Shown here piece by piece: positions 41,674 through 53,173 of a stretch of DNA of 64,000 nt. Position 1 is the first letter of the stretch; each line of letters opens with the position of its first letter. Under the pieces are notes generated by a model, which worked only from the letters and a program-made list of their open reading frames with translations, ran no database searches and had not been told where the DNA came from. The stretch comes from Tetracentron sinense (Eukaryota; Streptophyta; Magnoliopsida; Trochodendrales; Trochodendraceae): assembly GCA_015143295.1 (NCBI GenBank), contig CM026565.1, positions 12,150,041 through 12,214,040 on the forward strand. Reading direction: 5' to 3'. The translations under genes were made by a program, and so were the position numbers.

Positions 41674-42204
41674 AAACCTTACTAGTCAATGAGTGTTTGG
41701 CTCGGGTATTGATCGACACTGAGTCTACTCATTCATTCGTATCCCCGAGTTTCTCTCAAGGCTTTTCCTCCGAGCCTAACCAGTTGGAACCGGAGTTATC
41801 CATTTCAACTCCTCTCGGCAAGACAGTAGTGGCAGATAAAATGTGTAGAAGTAGTGTGGTTCAAGTGGGGAGCCACGATTTGGCGGTTGATCTAATCATC
41901 CTCGGATTTCAAGACTTTGACGTCATCTTGGGGATGGATTGGTTAGCAGCACATCATGGGCATGTGGTTTGCTTTGAGAAGATGGTACTCTTCAAGCCAG
42001 TAGAAGGGAAGCCATTTCATTTTGGGGGATGAGGAATAAAGGTATTGCTCGCTTTGCGGCACTAAGCTTAGCGAACCCCGAGGCAAAGGACTCTTCGACT
42101 ATCCCGGTCGTGAGTGATTTCCTGGATGTATTTTCAGAGGAGTTTCCAAGATTGCCTCCAGACAGGGAGATTGAGTTTGTGATCGAGCTTGTGCCAGGCA
42201 CAGC
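41674..42204 (+). pseudogene. Chromovirus protease and RT N-terminus (Y)
   Basis: [21 protein letters not shown] shows the protease active site with D-T-E instead of [25 protein letters not shown] and the [12 protein letters not shown] linker follow. A frameshift lies near 42030 (after GKPFHFGG). It is interrupted by the solo LTR at 42205, after VPGTA, and continues at 44455. Confidence 0.88.
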
Positions 42205-43475
42205 TGTAGAGCCCCGGACCTTTTCACATTTAATGCATGATACTTTCGTTACCATTTTGCCTTTAAAGAGGAATAATTAATAAATAAGGAAGAAATTGGA
42301 AATTCTGAAACATCAGAAATGTTTGTTTTCGAAGTACGAACCCAACGCAAGTTGAATCGTCAAAATCGGACGAACGAGTCAAAAGATATGGCCAAAACAA
42401 TCTGGACCTGCAGGCAACCGATCGCTCGGTCCATAGAGCGATCGATCGGTAGCTATCGACTGGTCAAGATTTTTGTATGGGGAAATTTTCCAGAGAGTTG
42501 ATTTTTGGTCGAGAGCTCGGTCAACACACCGATCGCTCGGTAGGCAACCGATCGATCGTCATAAACACTGATCGCTCGGTCCTCGTGTTTTACAGAATTT
42601 TCACTAAGGGCATTTTCGGCATTCGGGTGTTATACCCTTTCTTATATAGGATCGCCCGAGCCTTTAGGGCTCATTCTCAACACTTAGAAGATTTGGGAGA
42701 TTAGAAGAGAGGAGAAAGGGTTCCCAAACCTAGGTTTTCATTTGGGGAGAAATCAAAGGGGTTAAGACCCTAGATCAACCCCAAGCCCGTTTTCTCCAAG
42801 ATCAAGGCTCAAGCACCCGTGGAGAGCGTTCCCCAAGCTAGGGCAGCACCTCACGGTCGTTTTTGGAAGGGGTTTCTTCCTCATTTCTTCAAGGTCGGTA
42901 CTTCTTGCTACCCTCCTAGTTATAGTTCCTTCTTTTACTTTATTTCTCTTTCTCTTCTTTCATTTACACATGTGCTATGAGATGGATGTGTGTAAATGGT
43001 GAATGGAGACGGAATTGGCGATTGGAGGCCATGTGAAATGATGTGATGAATGAAATGGGTATCCATAATGAACAAACAAATATGATGTGAGCATAACCCA
43101 CCTAGAAAAGCATGTTGTAGGGTTAATAAATAATGAATGCACCATGTTTGATGAAATGCCAAGGTGAATGAAATGAATAATAAATTAAGAAATTGCATGT
43201 TTAAGATTTATGGAAATTGCTAGGGTCATGATAGTGTGATTGTTCGCTTTCCCTAAATGATATGAATACTAAATTGCTCAAATCATTGATGTTATGTGTT
43301 ATGAATTACTCAAATGCCATATTTAATTCCAAATGCAAGTATGCACATGACCTCACGAGCACGCATACATGACATGATTTACCGAGGTTTTCAAGAATGG
43401 GATTTAGAGGTGGGGCATATCCTACGATATGTTTTACCTCGCTTTTGGCAAGGACAAGACAATCATGCATTTTCA

Positions 43476-43730
43476 TAAGAAGGGTCTCCCTTCCCTCGCA
43501 AGTGCATACATATCATAAGAAGGGTCTCCCTTCCCTCGCAAGTTCATCTCACAAGGACATCTCACAAGTGAATCTCACAAGTGGAAGGACAAGCATGAGC
43601 ATTCTAGGAAGAAGGGTCTCCCTTCCCTCACAAGTAGTTTACTTTTCCGAGTAAGCATGACATGACATAGCATGACAAGCATGAGCATTCTAGGAAGAAG
43701 GGTCTCCCTTCCCTCACAAGTAGATTACTT
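43476..43730 (+). repeat. GAAGGGTCTCCCTTCCCTC minisatellite
   Basis: Four to five copies of GAAGGGTCTCCCTTCCCTC separated by CACAAGT- and GCATGA-rich spacers. Each copy contains the self-complementary core GGGTCTCCC/GGGAAGGGAGACC. Related arrays occur at 11964-12170, 37918-38010 and 58140-58270, all in family A LTRs. Confidence 0.88.
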
Positions 43731-44032
43731 TTCAGAGCAAGCAAGCATGATACACGCATGATACAAGCATGACACGCATGACACGGTAGACAAGGTTTCA
43801 AGCATAAAAAGGGTGATCTCAGTCAAGTCAAGTGCACAAGATTTCAAGGGTTTTACCGGCTTTTATAAATGCATCATGATGAATTATATTGCTTTACTTT
43901 ATTGTCATGATATGAATCATTCCTGCTTCATATGCGTGAATTGTTTCCTGCTTTATGTATGCTATCCGTATGCTATGACTGTTGGTTAGTGCTTAGTACC
44001 CGCTGAGTATTCCATGCTCAGCCGTACTTCTT

Positions 44033-44152
44033 ATGTCGGCAGGTTCTGAGGGAGCTGCTGCTCCATTTGATGTTTGTGCTCCTGGTCCATGGGTGGAGGA
44101 GGAGTACGTCGAGGAGCCTTTGGAGGAACCTCCTGTAGAGGGTTATCAGTAG
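44033..44152 (+). CDS. LTR micro-ORF, family A version (39 aa)
   Basis: TTATGTCGGCAGG start, GGTTATCAGTAG end. The core is FDVCAPGPWVEEEYVEEP. It is nearly identical to 23996-24115, with changes V/I, L/F and V/I. Length and register are conserved. Confidence 0.5.
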   Translation: MSAGSEGAAAPFDVCAPGPWVEEEYVEEPLEEPPVEGYQ

Positions 44153-44454
44153 GTGGTGTTAGATTCTGAGTGGATTAGCTGTGGGTGAGCATGAGTGATT
44201 ATATCCATGTATTTTGGCTGGCATGTCCGCACTTTCTTTGTTTTGATTTCTTTGTATTAAAACTTGGACCATGTGTATATACTTAGAGGTTTGTTAGACT
44301 TCCGCTGTGTCTTATAGTTATGCTTCTGCTGTTATCCTCTATTGTATATGCTCTGTGGGTGTTTTGCAGGTGGTTTGTCAAGCAAGTCATGTAAGTCATG
44401 ATTTAGTCGTCCGCGATTCACTCTAACTCCTAGGGTGGGTTTTGGGTCGCGACA

Positions 44455-45071
44455 AGAGCTCCCATCTTTCGAGCTCCGTATAGAATGGCCCCGATTGAAC
44501 TCAAAGAGTTGAAGACTTAGTTGGAGGAATTACAAGGCCTTGGTTTCATTCAACCAAGTGTCTTACAGTGGGGTGCCCCAGTTTTATTTGTCAAGAAGAA
44601 GGATGGCTCGAGGAGTATGTGCGTCAATTACCGATAGTTGAACAAGGTCACTATAAAGAATAGGTACCCATTTGCCTAGAATTGATGACTTGTTCGATCA
44701 GTTGAAAGGAGCGAGATTTTTCTCTAAGATCGATCTTCGGTCGGGTTATCACCAATTGAAGATTAAGGCTGAGGATGTGCCCAAAACTGCTTTCAGGACT
44801 CGATACGGACACTATGAGTTCTTGGTGATGCCTTTTGGTCTCACGAACGCCCCGGCAGCCTTTATGGATTTGATGAATCGGGTGTTCCGGTCATACCTTG
44901 ATCGATGCGTGATCGTGTTTATCGATGATATACTGATATATTCCCAGACACGGGAAGAGCATGTACGAGACCTTCACCTTGCTTTGGAAATGCTGAGAAA
45001 GCACAAGCTGTATGCCAAACTCAGTAAGTGTGAATTTTGGTTGGAAGAGGTGGCATTCCTAGGCCACATTG
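44455..45071 (+). pseudogene. Chromovirus RT, middle part (Y)
   Basis: Encodes [31 protein letters not shown], a frameshift near 44660, then [42 protein letters not shown] and the catalytic [17 protein letters not shown], ending GHIV at the next insertion. The palm is intact but the reading frame is not. It continues at 47404. Confidence 0.88.
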
Positions 45072-47403
45072 TGTAATGCCCCAAAATACCCCCTAGGAGT
45101 TTAGGGATCCTTTAGGCGTGACTATACGTACCTGCCAAACCATCCTGTCATGAACAAGATAATTAACGTACTAAACAATGATAATCAGAGCACGGAAGCT
45201 AAACATAAATGCGGAAGCGTAAACTAACTTTTTCTTTTCTTCTAAGGTTTCCAAAAGAGTATTCCAAGTTAACATATATATATACAAAGCATGTCTAAGT
45301 CTAAGGTGGACAGGCCCACCTATCAAAATGTCAAACCACATATAACCCTTTCGTACTCTCCCCTCAACAATAGTCGAGGTACGGCCACACATCGAGGTCT
45401 CGGTCCGCCTGAGACTGCAGTGGGATAGACGGCTCTCTCTCCTCAATATACTCTTCCTCGACCCAAGGCTCTGGGTCGAGGGCTCCCTCAGTACCTGCCG
45501 ACATGAAAGTACGGCTGAGCATGGAATACTCAGCGAGTACAAGCTACTAGCTATCCATAACAATAATAAACATGCAAAGAGTAGGACAATACCAATCATC
45601 AATTCCAGGCAATAGTAAAATCATAGAATTAAACAATATTAATCATGGAGAAATATTATCATCTTGATGAGCATGAATGCAAAAACGCCGACAAAACTCA
45701 TGCTTGAAAACCCGTTTCCATGTCCCGGTATGCAATTTAAAACCATATATGCGTGCATGCATGAATGTCTTGTCATCATCTTGTAACCTTGTATCTTGTT
45801 ACTTGTGAGCCAGGGGCTAGCACCCGAATCTCCCTGGGCTGCCAACCTCCTTGATATGTATGGTTTTCTTGTGAGCCAGAGGCTAGTACCCCGAATGTCC
45901 CTGGGCTACCAATCTCCTTGACAATAGGTGATTTTTATTACTTGTTTAGTTTTTTTGTGAGCCAGAGGCTAGTACCCGAATTTTTCCTAGGCTACCAACC
46001 TCCTTGACAATAGGTGTTTAAGGGGTTTTCTTATGAGCCAGAGGCTAGTACCCGAATGTCCCTGGGCTACCAACCTCCTTGACATGCAATATTTTCTTGT
46101 TGAATATTATATGCACATGCTCTTGAAATCTCAGTTCATGCTATCATGCGTGCTCGTGTACGTGTCAATCGTGACAAACATGGAATAAGGATAATAGGGG
46201 AGGTATGACATCACCATTCAATTCACAATATATGCATATGAGAATTTGAGTAATCAACATGGTATTTAAATCCATTCATCATTCATGAGAATACATGCAT
46301 AAGGCCCCTTTCCATTTCTTCATTTAAATCATTATTTCATAGTTTAGGTATTTTGTCAAACACTTAGCATGCAAGTTTCCTCATTGTTCATTTTCTCCTT
46401 TTTAGTGCATATTTTACATTCAATCACACAAGGTAAGTTTATTATTTGTGTAATGCCCATCCTCCATTTTCTAATCCACGACCCACACATACCATACATC
46501 ACCCATTCGGCATCCAATCGCCACATCCAACATCCATCCAAACATCCATACCATTTCTTTATCTTGTTTATATTTATTAGGGATGATACATTTCACAAGA
46601 AAGCAAACATAATTGCATAAATCACATTTCCTAAAGAAAACTTAGATTTATTGCTAGGGTAAGTTAGTAGGGTGTACTAACCTTAGATCAAGGCTTGATC
46701 TTGGTAGGAACCTTGATTGAAGCTCCAAAAAGGGTAGGGAACAACCCTTGCTTGAGGAAGACTTGAGTTGGGGAAGAAACCCTTTTAAAAAAAAACGTGC
46801 GTGGGTGCTGCCCTAGCTTGGAGGAGGAGTCCCACAAGAGCTTGAGCCTTGAACTTGAAGCAATCCAAGTTGAGGATGATCTAGGGTTCTTAAACCCCTT
46901 TGATTCCTTCTCAAAATCAAAACCCTAGGTTAGAGTCTCTTCTCCTCTCTCCCTAACTCTCAAAAGCTTCTAAGTGTTGTAAATAATCTCTAAGGCTCGG
47001 GCATAGCCTTATAAGAAAGGGTTTAACACCCAAAAGATAAAAACGCCCTTACAAAAATTTCTGCAAAAATACGGGGACCGAGCGATCGGTGGTTATGACC
47101 GATCGATCGGTTGCCTACCGAGCGATCGGTACTCTGGCCGAGTGACCGGTCAAAAAACTACTCTCTGGAAAATTTCCCCATACAAAATCTTTGACCGTGC
47201 GATAGATACCGATCGATCGGTTTTGGCCCGATAGATACCGGATTTCGACGATTCAACTTGCGTTGGGTTCGTCTTTCAAAAATGAACATTTCTGACGTTT
47301 CAGAATTTCCAATTTCTCTCTTATTTATTAATTAGACTACGAGGAAGGCCAATTAGCTACGAAAACGGTATTCATTAAGTATAGAAAAGTCTGGGGTGCT
47401 ACA
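45072..47403 (-). mobile_element. Solo LTR, family C (2,332 bp)
   Basis: Minus strand starts TGTAGCACCCCAGAC at 47403 and ends GGGGTATTTTGGGGCATTACA at 45072. It sits in Y RT, in reverse orientation to Y. The flanks CATTG (45067-45071) and TGTTG (47404-47408) match at three of five bases, a decayed duplication; joining restores GHIVSTEG. Contents: partial TTGAC block (47230-47285, shortened), palindromes 47078-47225, donor-like site near 46679, minisatellite 45804-46085, hairpin and micro-ORF 45364-45504. Confidence 0.88.
45364..45504 (-). CDS. LTR micro-ORF, family C version (46 aa)
   Basis: Starts ATGTCGGCAGG on the minus strand and ends TACTGTTGA-like (DYC-stop). The core is DPEPWVEEEYIEEREPSIP, with a C-terminus unlike the other families (DLDVWPYLDYC). 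It shows that the ATG and the PWVEEEY core are kept while the tail varies. Confidence 0.5.
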   Translation of the reverse strand: MSAGTEGALDPEPWVEEEYIEEREPSIPLQSQADRDLDVWPYLDYC

Positions 47404-48058
47404 TGTTGTTTCTACGGAAGGTATCTCAGTAGATCCGAAGAAGATCGAGGCGGTAATGAGTTGGGCGAGGCCCAAGAGTGTCACAGAGATACACAGTTTC
47501 CTTGGGTTGGCAGGCTACTACAGGAGATTGGTAGAGGGTTTCTCCAGCCTTGCAGCACCGCTCACTTACCTAACAAGGAAGAATGCGAAGTTCGTATGGA
47601 GCGATAAGTGCGAGATCAGTTTCATGGAACTGAAGAAGAGGCTTACCACAGCTTCTATCCTTACAGTGCCATCTGGACATGGTGGTTATGAGGTGTACAG
47701 TGATGCCTCATATGTTGGACTTGGGTGTGTGCTCATGCAACACAAGAAAGTCATTGCCTATGTATCGAGGCAATTGAAGGAGCATGAAAAGGATTACCCC
47801 ACGCACGACTTAGAACTTGCCGCAGTCGTGTTTGCACTCAAGATTTAGCGACATTACTTATACGGGGAGGAATTCTATGTGTACATGGATCACAAGAACC
47901 TCAAGTACCTCTTTTCCCAAAAGGAATTGAATCTAAGGCAACGGCATTGGATGAAATTTTTGAAGGACTTTGACTGCACCATTCAATACCACCCGGGCAA
48001 AGAAAACGTGGTCGCAGATGCTTTGAGTAGAAGACCTTCGGGTTTATTGGCACACATG
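47404..48058 (+). pseudogene. Chromovirus RT C-terminus and RNase H (Y)
   Basis: [60 protein letters not shown], then RNase H ([32 protein letters not shown], stop TAG at 47846-47848 replacing Trp, [49 protein letters not shown]). One nonsense change; otherwise well kept. Confidence 0.9.
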
Positions 48059-49591
48059 TTGGTGCAAGAATGGATGTTATTGGAGGACTTCACTAATCTG
48101 GACATCAGTGTGAATGATACAATTCGCGGTCCTGTTTTGGCAAATGTTACGGTGCGGCCATACATTATAGATCTAATCCAAGAATACCAAGCCATAGATG
48201 CTGAATTGTTGGCTTATCGGGACAAGGAAGTTGCCAAGGGTAGTGAAGACTTTTCTCTCACTAGTCGAGGTGCTATTACGTATAAAGGAAGGCTGTGTGT
48301 TCTGGCCAATGCAGATCTTCGACGAGAGATCATGGATGAAGCACATCGTTCGAAGTACACAGTGCATCCTGGGGGTACAAAGATGTATCGGAACCTCAAG
48401 AGTCACTTTTGGTGGCGGAATATAAAGAGGGATGTTGCAGAATATGTGGCACGGTGCTTGGTGTGCCAACAGGTGAAAGCAGAACATATGCGACCCGCCG
48501 GTCTATTGCAGTCTCTTCCTATTCTTGAGTGGAAATGGGAGAACATATCCATGGATTTCATAGTGGGCTTGGCAAAGACGGCAAGGGGCTCAGATGCAAT
48601 ATGGTTAGTAGTGGATCGTTTGACAAAGTCTGCTCATTTCCTACCCTACTGTACTACGTTCAATTCGAGCTAGTTGGCCACTCTATACATCAAGGAAGTG
48701 GTTAGGCTACACGGGGTGACAGTCAGTATTGTGTCAGATCGGGATCCGAGATTCACCTCAAGATTCTGGAAAAGCTTTCAGGATGCTATGGGTTCCCGAC
48801 TTGATTTCAGCACTGCTTTTCATCAACAGACGAATGGACAGACCGAAATGGTGAACCAAGTCATTGAAAACATGCTTCGGCCGTGTATGCTGGATTTCAG
48901 AGGCAGTTGGGAAGAGCACTTACCTTTGGTAGAATTCGCCTACAATAACAGCTACCAGGCGAGCATCCAAATGGCACCATTTGAGGCATTGTATGGGCGA
49001 AGCTGCAGGTCTCCTCTCTACTGGGATGAGGTAGGAGAGAGAAAAGTACTTGGTCCGGAGTTGATCAAGCAAACTGTAAGTATAGTTAAGATCATCTGGG
49101 ATCGGTTGAAAGCCACTCAAGATCGTCAAAAGAGCTATGTGGACACGCGCCGTAGAGACTTAGAATTCCAAGTAGGGGATCAAGTCTTTGTGAAGGTATC
49201 TCCTAGCAAAGGGATTATGAGATTCGGCAAAAGAGGCAAGCTTAGTCCTCGGTATGTTGGACAGTTTGAGATTAGCACGAGAGTTGGTGAAGTTGCATAC
49301 AGGGTAGCTCTTCCACCTCACATGGCCGCGGTTCACAATGTTTTCCACGTGTCTATGCTTCGGAAGTACATTACGGACCCTTCGCATGTCATAGAGTTGG
49401 AACCGTTGGAAATCCGAGAGGATCTTACTTTAGTTGAGAAGCCGGTTCAAATTTTGGATCGAAGAGATCAAGTGCTTCGCAACAAGGTTATTCCTTTGGT
49501 TCTTGTGCAATGGCGGCACCATGCTCGAGAAGAAGCTACATGGGAGCGTGAAGCCGAGGTTAAAGCGAAGTATCCCGAGTTGTTCGAATAG
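48059..49591 (+). pseudogene. Chromovirus integrase and chromodomain (Y)
   Basis: [19 protein letters not shown] linker, zinc-binding [15 protein letters not shown]...CLVCQQ, and core Asp residues in [11 protein letters not shown] and VSDRDPRFTS, with the Glu in NGQTEMVN. One stop (TAG at 48671-48673, for Gln) splits the core. From 48674 the frame is open for 305 codons through KLSPRYVGQFEI and the chromodomain VLVQWRHHAREEATWERE, ending KYPELFE at 49591. This terminal chromodomain identifies the chromovirus lineage. Confidence 0.92.
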
Positions 49592-49669
49592 GCTTATGTA
49601 TGTGGTTTGTGATTTTGTTTTGGTTTTGTAATGCATGTCCCGTCCAAATTTCGAGGATGAAATTTTTAT

Positions 49670-49681
49670 AAGGGGGGAGGA
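49670..49681 (+). other. Y polypurine tract
   Basis: AAGGGGGGAGGA immediately before the 3' LTR, with the dyad AAATTTCGAGGATGAAATTT just upstream. Confidence 0.88.
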
Positions 49682-50044
49682 TGTAGAGCCCTGAAACTTT
49701 TTGCTATGCATTGGAACTCATGCCAAGGCATTTTGACTTCGTAATCTTTTTCCTTTCTATGAAATGAGAAATTTTGAACAACTTAAGTGTTAAAAGGGTA
49801 GTGTTCCCAAGTCGGATGTGTCGAAAAACCCGAGTTACTGAAACCATTAGCGGATCAGTCGACTTCAGGGGCAATTTAGTTAATAAATAAAGTAGAAATT
49901 AGAAATTTTGAAAAGTCAAGAATGTTCCTTTTCAAAAGATGAATCTAACGCAAGTTGAATCGTCAAAATCGGACAAACGAGTTGAATGTTATGGCCAAAT
50001 TACCAAAGTGTGGAAAAATGGGAGAAAACAACAAAATCTGAAGG

Positions 50045-50273
50045 GTGCGATCGATCACAAGTCAGGTGCGATCGATCGCATGCAGGCAAAATGGGCACCA
50101 AACTCTCGGGGTCATATACGCTAGATGGATCCCCAGGTGCCGATAGATCGCAGGGATCTGTGATCGATCGCAAGAATGTGCGATCGATCGCATGCAGGGG
50201 GAAATCAGACCAATATGTTCGGGTTCATGTGCGATAGATCGCATCCAGGTGCGATCGATCGCATGCGGTAGCA
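50045..50273 (+). repeat. GCGATCGATCGC palindrome cluster
   Basis: At least six copies of (G)TGCGATCGATCGCA or one-base variants (GCGATAGATCGC, GTGATCGATCGCA) in 230 bp, often followed by TGCAGG. It occupies the same slot as the other clusters but has G/C-type outer arms. Confidence 0.92.
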
Positions 50274-51593
50274 GATTCCGAAATTGAGGGTTTTAACCCT
50301 TGATCTATTTGAGGCTTTTCATTTAGGGCTTTTGCTAACTTAGAGGAGAGGAGAGAAGGGAGAGGAAAAAAGGGGGTTTCCAAGAGGGTTTTGGATTGGA
50401 GTGAAGGATTAACTTCACTCTTCTTCCCCAAAATCTCAAGGTCTTCCTAATCCAAGCTCAAGCACCACGTGGAGTTCTCCTCCAAGCTAGGCAACGCCTT
50501 CCACGAGCTACTTCAAGGGCTTTCTTCGCTCTATTGAGGTCGGTACCCTACACTACCCTCCTAGTTCATATTCTTATTCTTTCTATGTTTTTCCTAAATG
50601 TTAAACAAGATAATGAGAATTGATGAATGGGTGGAGATGTGTGGATGAGTAAGGGCGATTGGATGCCGTTGTGTATGTGTTGTGATGAACAAAATGGGAA
50701 GGGCATTGTACCAATAATGAACACACATGTATGTATGAGCTTAACCCACCTAGAAATCCAAGATTTAGGTATAAGCATAATACACATACCAAGTGTTTGA
50801 TGAAATGCCACAATGAAGAAGATGATGATTTGTTCATAGTAAATACATGTGTTAATTCCTTTAAATTTTAGAATAGCTTGTTAATAGTTTCAATGCTCAT
50901 TTATTTGATTGAATGAATTGTCAAATGCAAATGCTCCTATGCTAATGTCATCCTTAATTGTACACAAATCCACGAGCACGGCATGTAGTCCCCGAGTAGG
51001 ACCTTCAAGCATTAAACACCGTTGTTTTTTTCAAGGTTTTATTCCCGATTTACGAACACCACGACAAGGCCAAACGCAAGGGTTGGTAATAAAGGTAGGG
51101 CATATCTTAAGATATGTTTTGCCTCACTTTTGACACGAACAAGAAACCGCCACACAAGAACACTCCATGCATGCATGTTCCATTTAATGCATTCGTTAAA
51201 GAGGGTCTCCCCTCCCTCACAAGTTGCTTCTCATTTAGGAAGAGGGGTCTCCCCTCCCTTACAAGTAGCAAGATCATGTTTATTTTCCAAGCAAGCAAGC
51301 ATGATACAAGCATGACATGCATGATACAAGCATGGCACGATACGATACGATATGACAAGACAAGACACATGACAACACAAGTTTTTAAACACGAAAAGAC
51401 TATTTCAAGTCAAGTCAAACACATGATGTTTTTACGAGATTTCTGACTTAACGTGATGCAAAGCTTGAATTATAAACTGTTTCTTTCCTATTATGATATG
51501 AACTATTCCCTGTTTTATGTTATCATTATTATGTTATGGCTGTTGGTTAGTGTTTGGTACCCGCTGAGTATTCCATGCTCAGTCGTACTTCTT

Positions 51594-51710
51594 ATGTCGG
51601 CAGGTGATAGCGGAGCGGCTGCTCTTTTTGACGTCTGTGCTCTTGGCCCATGGGTGGAGGAGGAGTATGTTGAGGAACCTGTGGAGGAGACTCATGTAGA
51701 TGGTTATTAG
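51594..51710 (+). CDS. LTR micro-ORF, family A version (38 aa)
   Basis: TTATGTCGGCAGG start and GGTTATTAG end. The core is FDVCALGPWVEEEYVEEP with tail EETHVDGY. The paired 5' LTR copy has lost its ATG (ATA at 39539-39541), so the two LTRs of Y differ in coding potential. Confidence 0.48.
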   Translation: MSAGDSGAAALFDVCALGPWVEEEYVEEPVEETHVDGY

Positions 51711-52014
51711 GTGGTAGATTCTAAGTGAAGGATTGTGGGTGAGCGTGAGAGTGATGTTCATGTATTTTGGCGGGCCTGTCCGCACCTTCTTTGTTTTGAT
51801 TTCCCTTTTGTATCAAACTAGGATCATGTATATATACATAGAGGTTTTGTTAGACTTCCGCTGTACCACGTTAGAGTATGCTTCCACTATTTTAGTCCTC
51901 TATTGTATATGCTTAGTGTCTTTTGCAGGATGGTTTGCCAAGCATGTCATGTAGGTCATGACAAGTCGTCCAAGATTCACTCTAACTCCTAGGGTGGGTT
52001 ATGGGTCGCGACAT

Positions 52015-53173
52015 AATTAATAATTAAATTAAGCACTTTAAGAAGGTCCTTGTGTGTGAGATCTAAAGGGATCTCCTATTTCCGGTTGTGGGACCAAGTA
52101 CTCAACCTTTTGGTTAAAGCATTGTTACTAGGAAACACCTTTCCTAAAACTCCATTAGGATCATAGAATGTTATCTAAGTCCCTGGACTTCCACCATTCA
52201 CAATTAATGTCCATTAACACAATGTGATTAACCTCCGGAAATTAGAGAATTGCTTGTAAGTACCATCTCACAATATATTTACAAATAAATCCTTCCACAT
52301 TCCGATATCACTTATAAGCTTCCGGGATTGGAACAATTCCACTGTCTTAGTCCCTAGCTTATGAATAGAACCCTTTCTCATGATTACTTTTTCATTGAAC
52401 TGAACCTCCAAAACACTTTTGAAGAAACATTAGAAAAGAACTGACATATATATTTATATATATAGTTTTCCATATTAAAAATATCAACTTCGATAAAAAC
52501 CATTTTACCGAAAAGCACCAGTACTGGATTTAACAGTTCAGTTCAACAAGTATCACCTTGATATCATTATCTCAAATTAAGGAGTTGTGGATTCCTTATT
52601 GAGTGTTTACACACTTCTCCAAACATTGTGTACATGACCCAACGTACCCGGAGTTAGTCCTGTGTATTGGACATTGCCGATTGGCACATGAAAGCCATAT
52701 AGACAAATGTCTGAGAAGATGTTAACCTCTCAGGTCTAAGGACAATTTGTCAAATGGATAACCCTAATACAATCTGATAGTGTATTCTATAGGGTATCCA
52801 CTAGTGACCCCGTTCAGTATTATGTACTTGTTACATATACTCACATGTTAGTCAAGAGTCACCACTCTCTGTGAATGAGATTCATCACACTATCTCATAG
52901 AACTACACATGTGTAAGCCATTATGAAGTACGGCGCCCAACTAGTATTCTAGAGGCTTCGAATAATATTAGGTTTACAAGGAACCGGAAAATCATATCTC
53001 CTCGCAACCTTTGCATGATTTTCCTACAATGTTACCTATGGAACTTTATGTCATCATCATATGAGACACTAATTAATATAAATACCCTTTATAGTTGGTT
53101 GTGTGAATATGATGCTTGTCTAATCAACATAGAAAAGTCTCTTATTGGCTTTCAAGGGCATATATGTCCAACA
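52015..53173 (-). mobile_element. Copia element K2, 3' LTR (truncated)
   Basis: Minus strand begins TGTTGGACATATATGCC at 53173 after a GTGGGAGAT purine tract (53175-53184). It is cut at 52015 by the Y insertion, so the promoter and U5 end are missing. It is the relative of 3209-4510. No proteins are coded. Confidence 0.75.

Larger units (their letters stand above)
42205..44454 (+). mobile_element. Solo LTR, family A (2,250 bp)
   Basis: Ends are TGTAGAGCCCCGG...GGGTCGCGACA. The target duplication ACAGC (42200-42204) and AGAGC (44455-44459) has one mismatch; joining the flanks at ACAGC restores PGTA-P. Contents: shared block about 42330-42394, palindrome cluster 42418-42580, TATATAGG near 42653, donor-like CAAG/GTCGGT near 42894, GAAGGGTCTCCCTTCCCTC minisatellite (43476-43730, five units), hairpin and micro-ORF 44033-44152. 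Confidence 0.93.
49682..52014 (+). mobile_element. Y 3' LTR (family A, 2,333 bp)
   Basis: TGTAGAGCCCTGAAAC...ATGGGTCGCGACA, followed by TAATT. Its last 620 bp closely match 39338-39957, the other LTR of Y. TTGAC block about 49930-49996; palindrome cluster of type GTGCGATCGATCGCA (50045-50273), unlike the ACCGATCGATCGGT of other A copies; donor-like TGAG/GTCGGT near 50539; hairpin near 51565; micro-ORF 51594-51710. It truncates the K2 copia LTR on its right. Confidence 0.93.
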
